This document shows positions 5,900-6,033 of a DNA stretch of 6,033 nt, in pieces. Source of the stretch: an uncultured Eubacteriales bacterium (lineage in GTDB: Bacteria; Bacillota_A; Clostridia; Lachnospirales; Lachnospiraceae). The stretch lies in the NCBI GenBank assembly GCA_902803345.1, contig CADCPV010000094.1:1-6033 (forward strand). The letters are read 5' to 3'. A program made the position numbers and the translations under genes. Numbering within the stretch: the stretch's first letter is position 1; every line of letters begins with the position of its first letter. Below the pieces are notes generated by a model. That model was not told where the DNA came from. It saw only the letters and a program-made list of their open reading frames with translations, and did no database searches.

Positions 5900-6033
5900 A
5901 TGATTAAAAACAAAAACAGCAATTCGATGGACATCACGAGAAAATACCTGGATTCTCTGGTGATTGAAGGCCGGATTCTCGGTTCGGTGCATCCTTCCGC
6001 AAAGTGTACGGTTCTCGGTATGGAATTTGACAC
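5900..6033 (+). CDS. Start of an unidentified protein, possibly FMN-dependent alpha-hydroxy-acid dehydrogenase-like
   Basis: An open frame starts at ATG 5900, 5 nt after AGGAGG (5889-5894), and runs off the window edge after 44 complete codons. A second in-frame ATG at codon 10 (5927) lacks a ribosome binding site, so the first is preferred. There is no signal peptide or membrane segment: the start is polar (MIKNKNSNS), followed by a helix-like MDITRKYLDSLVIEGR and then TVLGMEFDT. The pattern of a helix, a short linker and a strand ending in GxxFDTP resembles, from memory, the N-terminus of some clostridial FMN-dependent alpha-hydroxy-acid oxidising proteins. That family call is weak (about 0.35), whereas a real gene start here is likely (about 0.85). 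Its own promoter suggests it need not belong to the sugar pathway. Confidence 0.6.
   Translation, partial: MIKNKNSNSMDITRKYLDSLVIEGRILGSVHPSAKCTVLGMEFD

Noticed and set aside
5719..5907. 62-codon plus-strand open frame spanning the kinase end and the spacer
   Set aside because: It starts inside the kinase in another frame, overlaps the promoter and the start of the next gene, and has no recognisable protein features.
1..6033. CRISPR array, insertion sequence, tRNA/rRNA or phage-related signal
   Set aside because: No regularly spaced repeats, transposase motifs, terminal inverted repeats or RNA-gene-like segments were seen; the window is almost fully occupied by metabolic genes.

Overview
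The window holds most of a divergently organised sugar-catabolism locus, probably from a Bacillota (Clostridia-type, gut or rumen) bacterium. The reasons are strong AGGAGG-type ribosome binding sites before every gene, moderately GC-rich genes separated by AT-rich control regions, a transketolase split into two subunits, and a LacI-type regulator of clostridial flavour. The taxonomic call is inference only.

Layout. Positions 1-869 (minus strand) carry a LacI/GalR-family repressor whose C-terminus runs off the left edge. Positions 870-1101 are a divergent control region with one candidate promoter for each direction, an operator-like palindrome in the repressor leader, and a second small palindrome over the -10 box of the rightward promoter. 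Positions 1102-5812 (plus strand) look like one operon: an L-fucose/L-arabinose-isomerase-superfamily protein, transketolase N-terminal subunit, transketolase C-terminal subunit (4-nt ATGA overlap) and a glycerol-kinase-like FGGY sugar kinase. Positions 5813-5899 hold a near-consensus sigma-70/A-type promoter. From 5900 a further gene starts and is cut by the right edge; its first 44 residues faintly resemble FMN-dependent alpha-hydroxy-acid dehydrogenases.

How the genes may work together. An aldose-ketose isomerase, an FGGY kinase and a dedicated split transketolase, with no aldolase, epimerase or other pentose-phosphate gene between them, suggest that the transketolase itself acts on the phosphorylated ketose. 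This gene combination matches the published transketolase route for the branched plant sugar D-apiose: apiose to apulose (isomerase), apulose to apulose 4-phosphate (kinase), then transfer of a two-carbon unit to glyceraldehyde 3-phosphate, giving xylulose 5-phosphate and dihydroxyacetone phosphate. The substrate assignment is inferred from gene content. The families are secure; the sugar is not. No transporter, RNA gene, mobile element or CRISPR array was seen.
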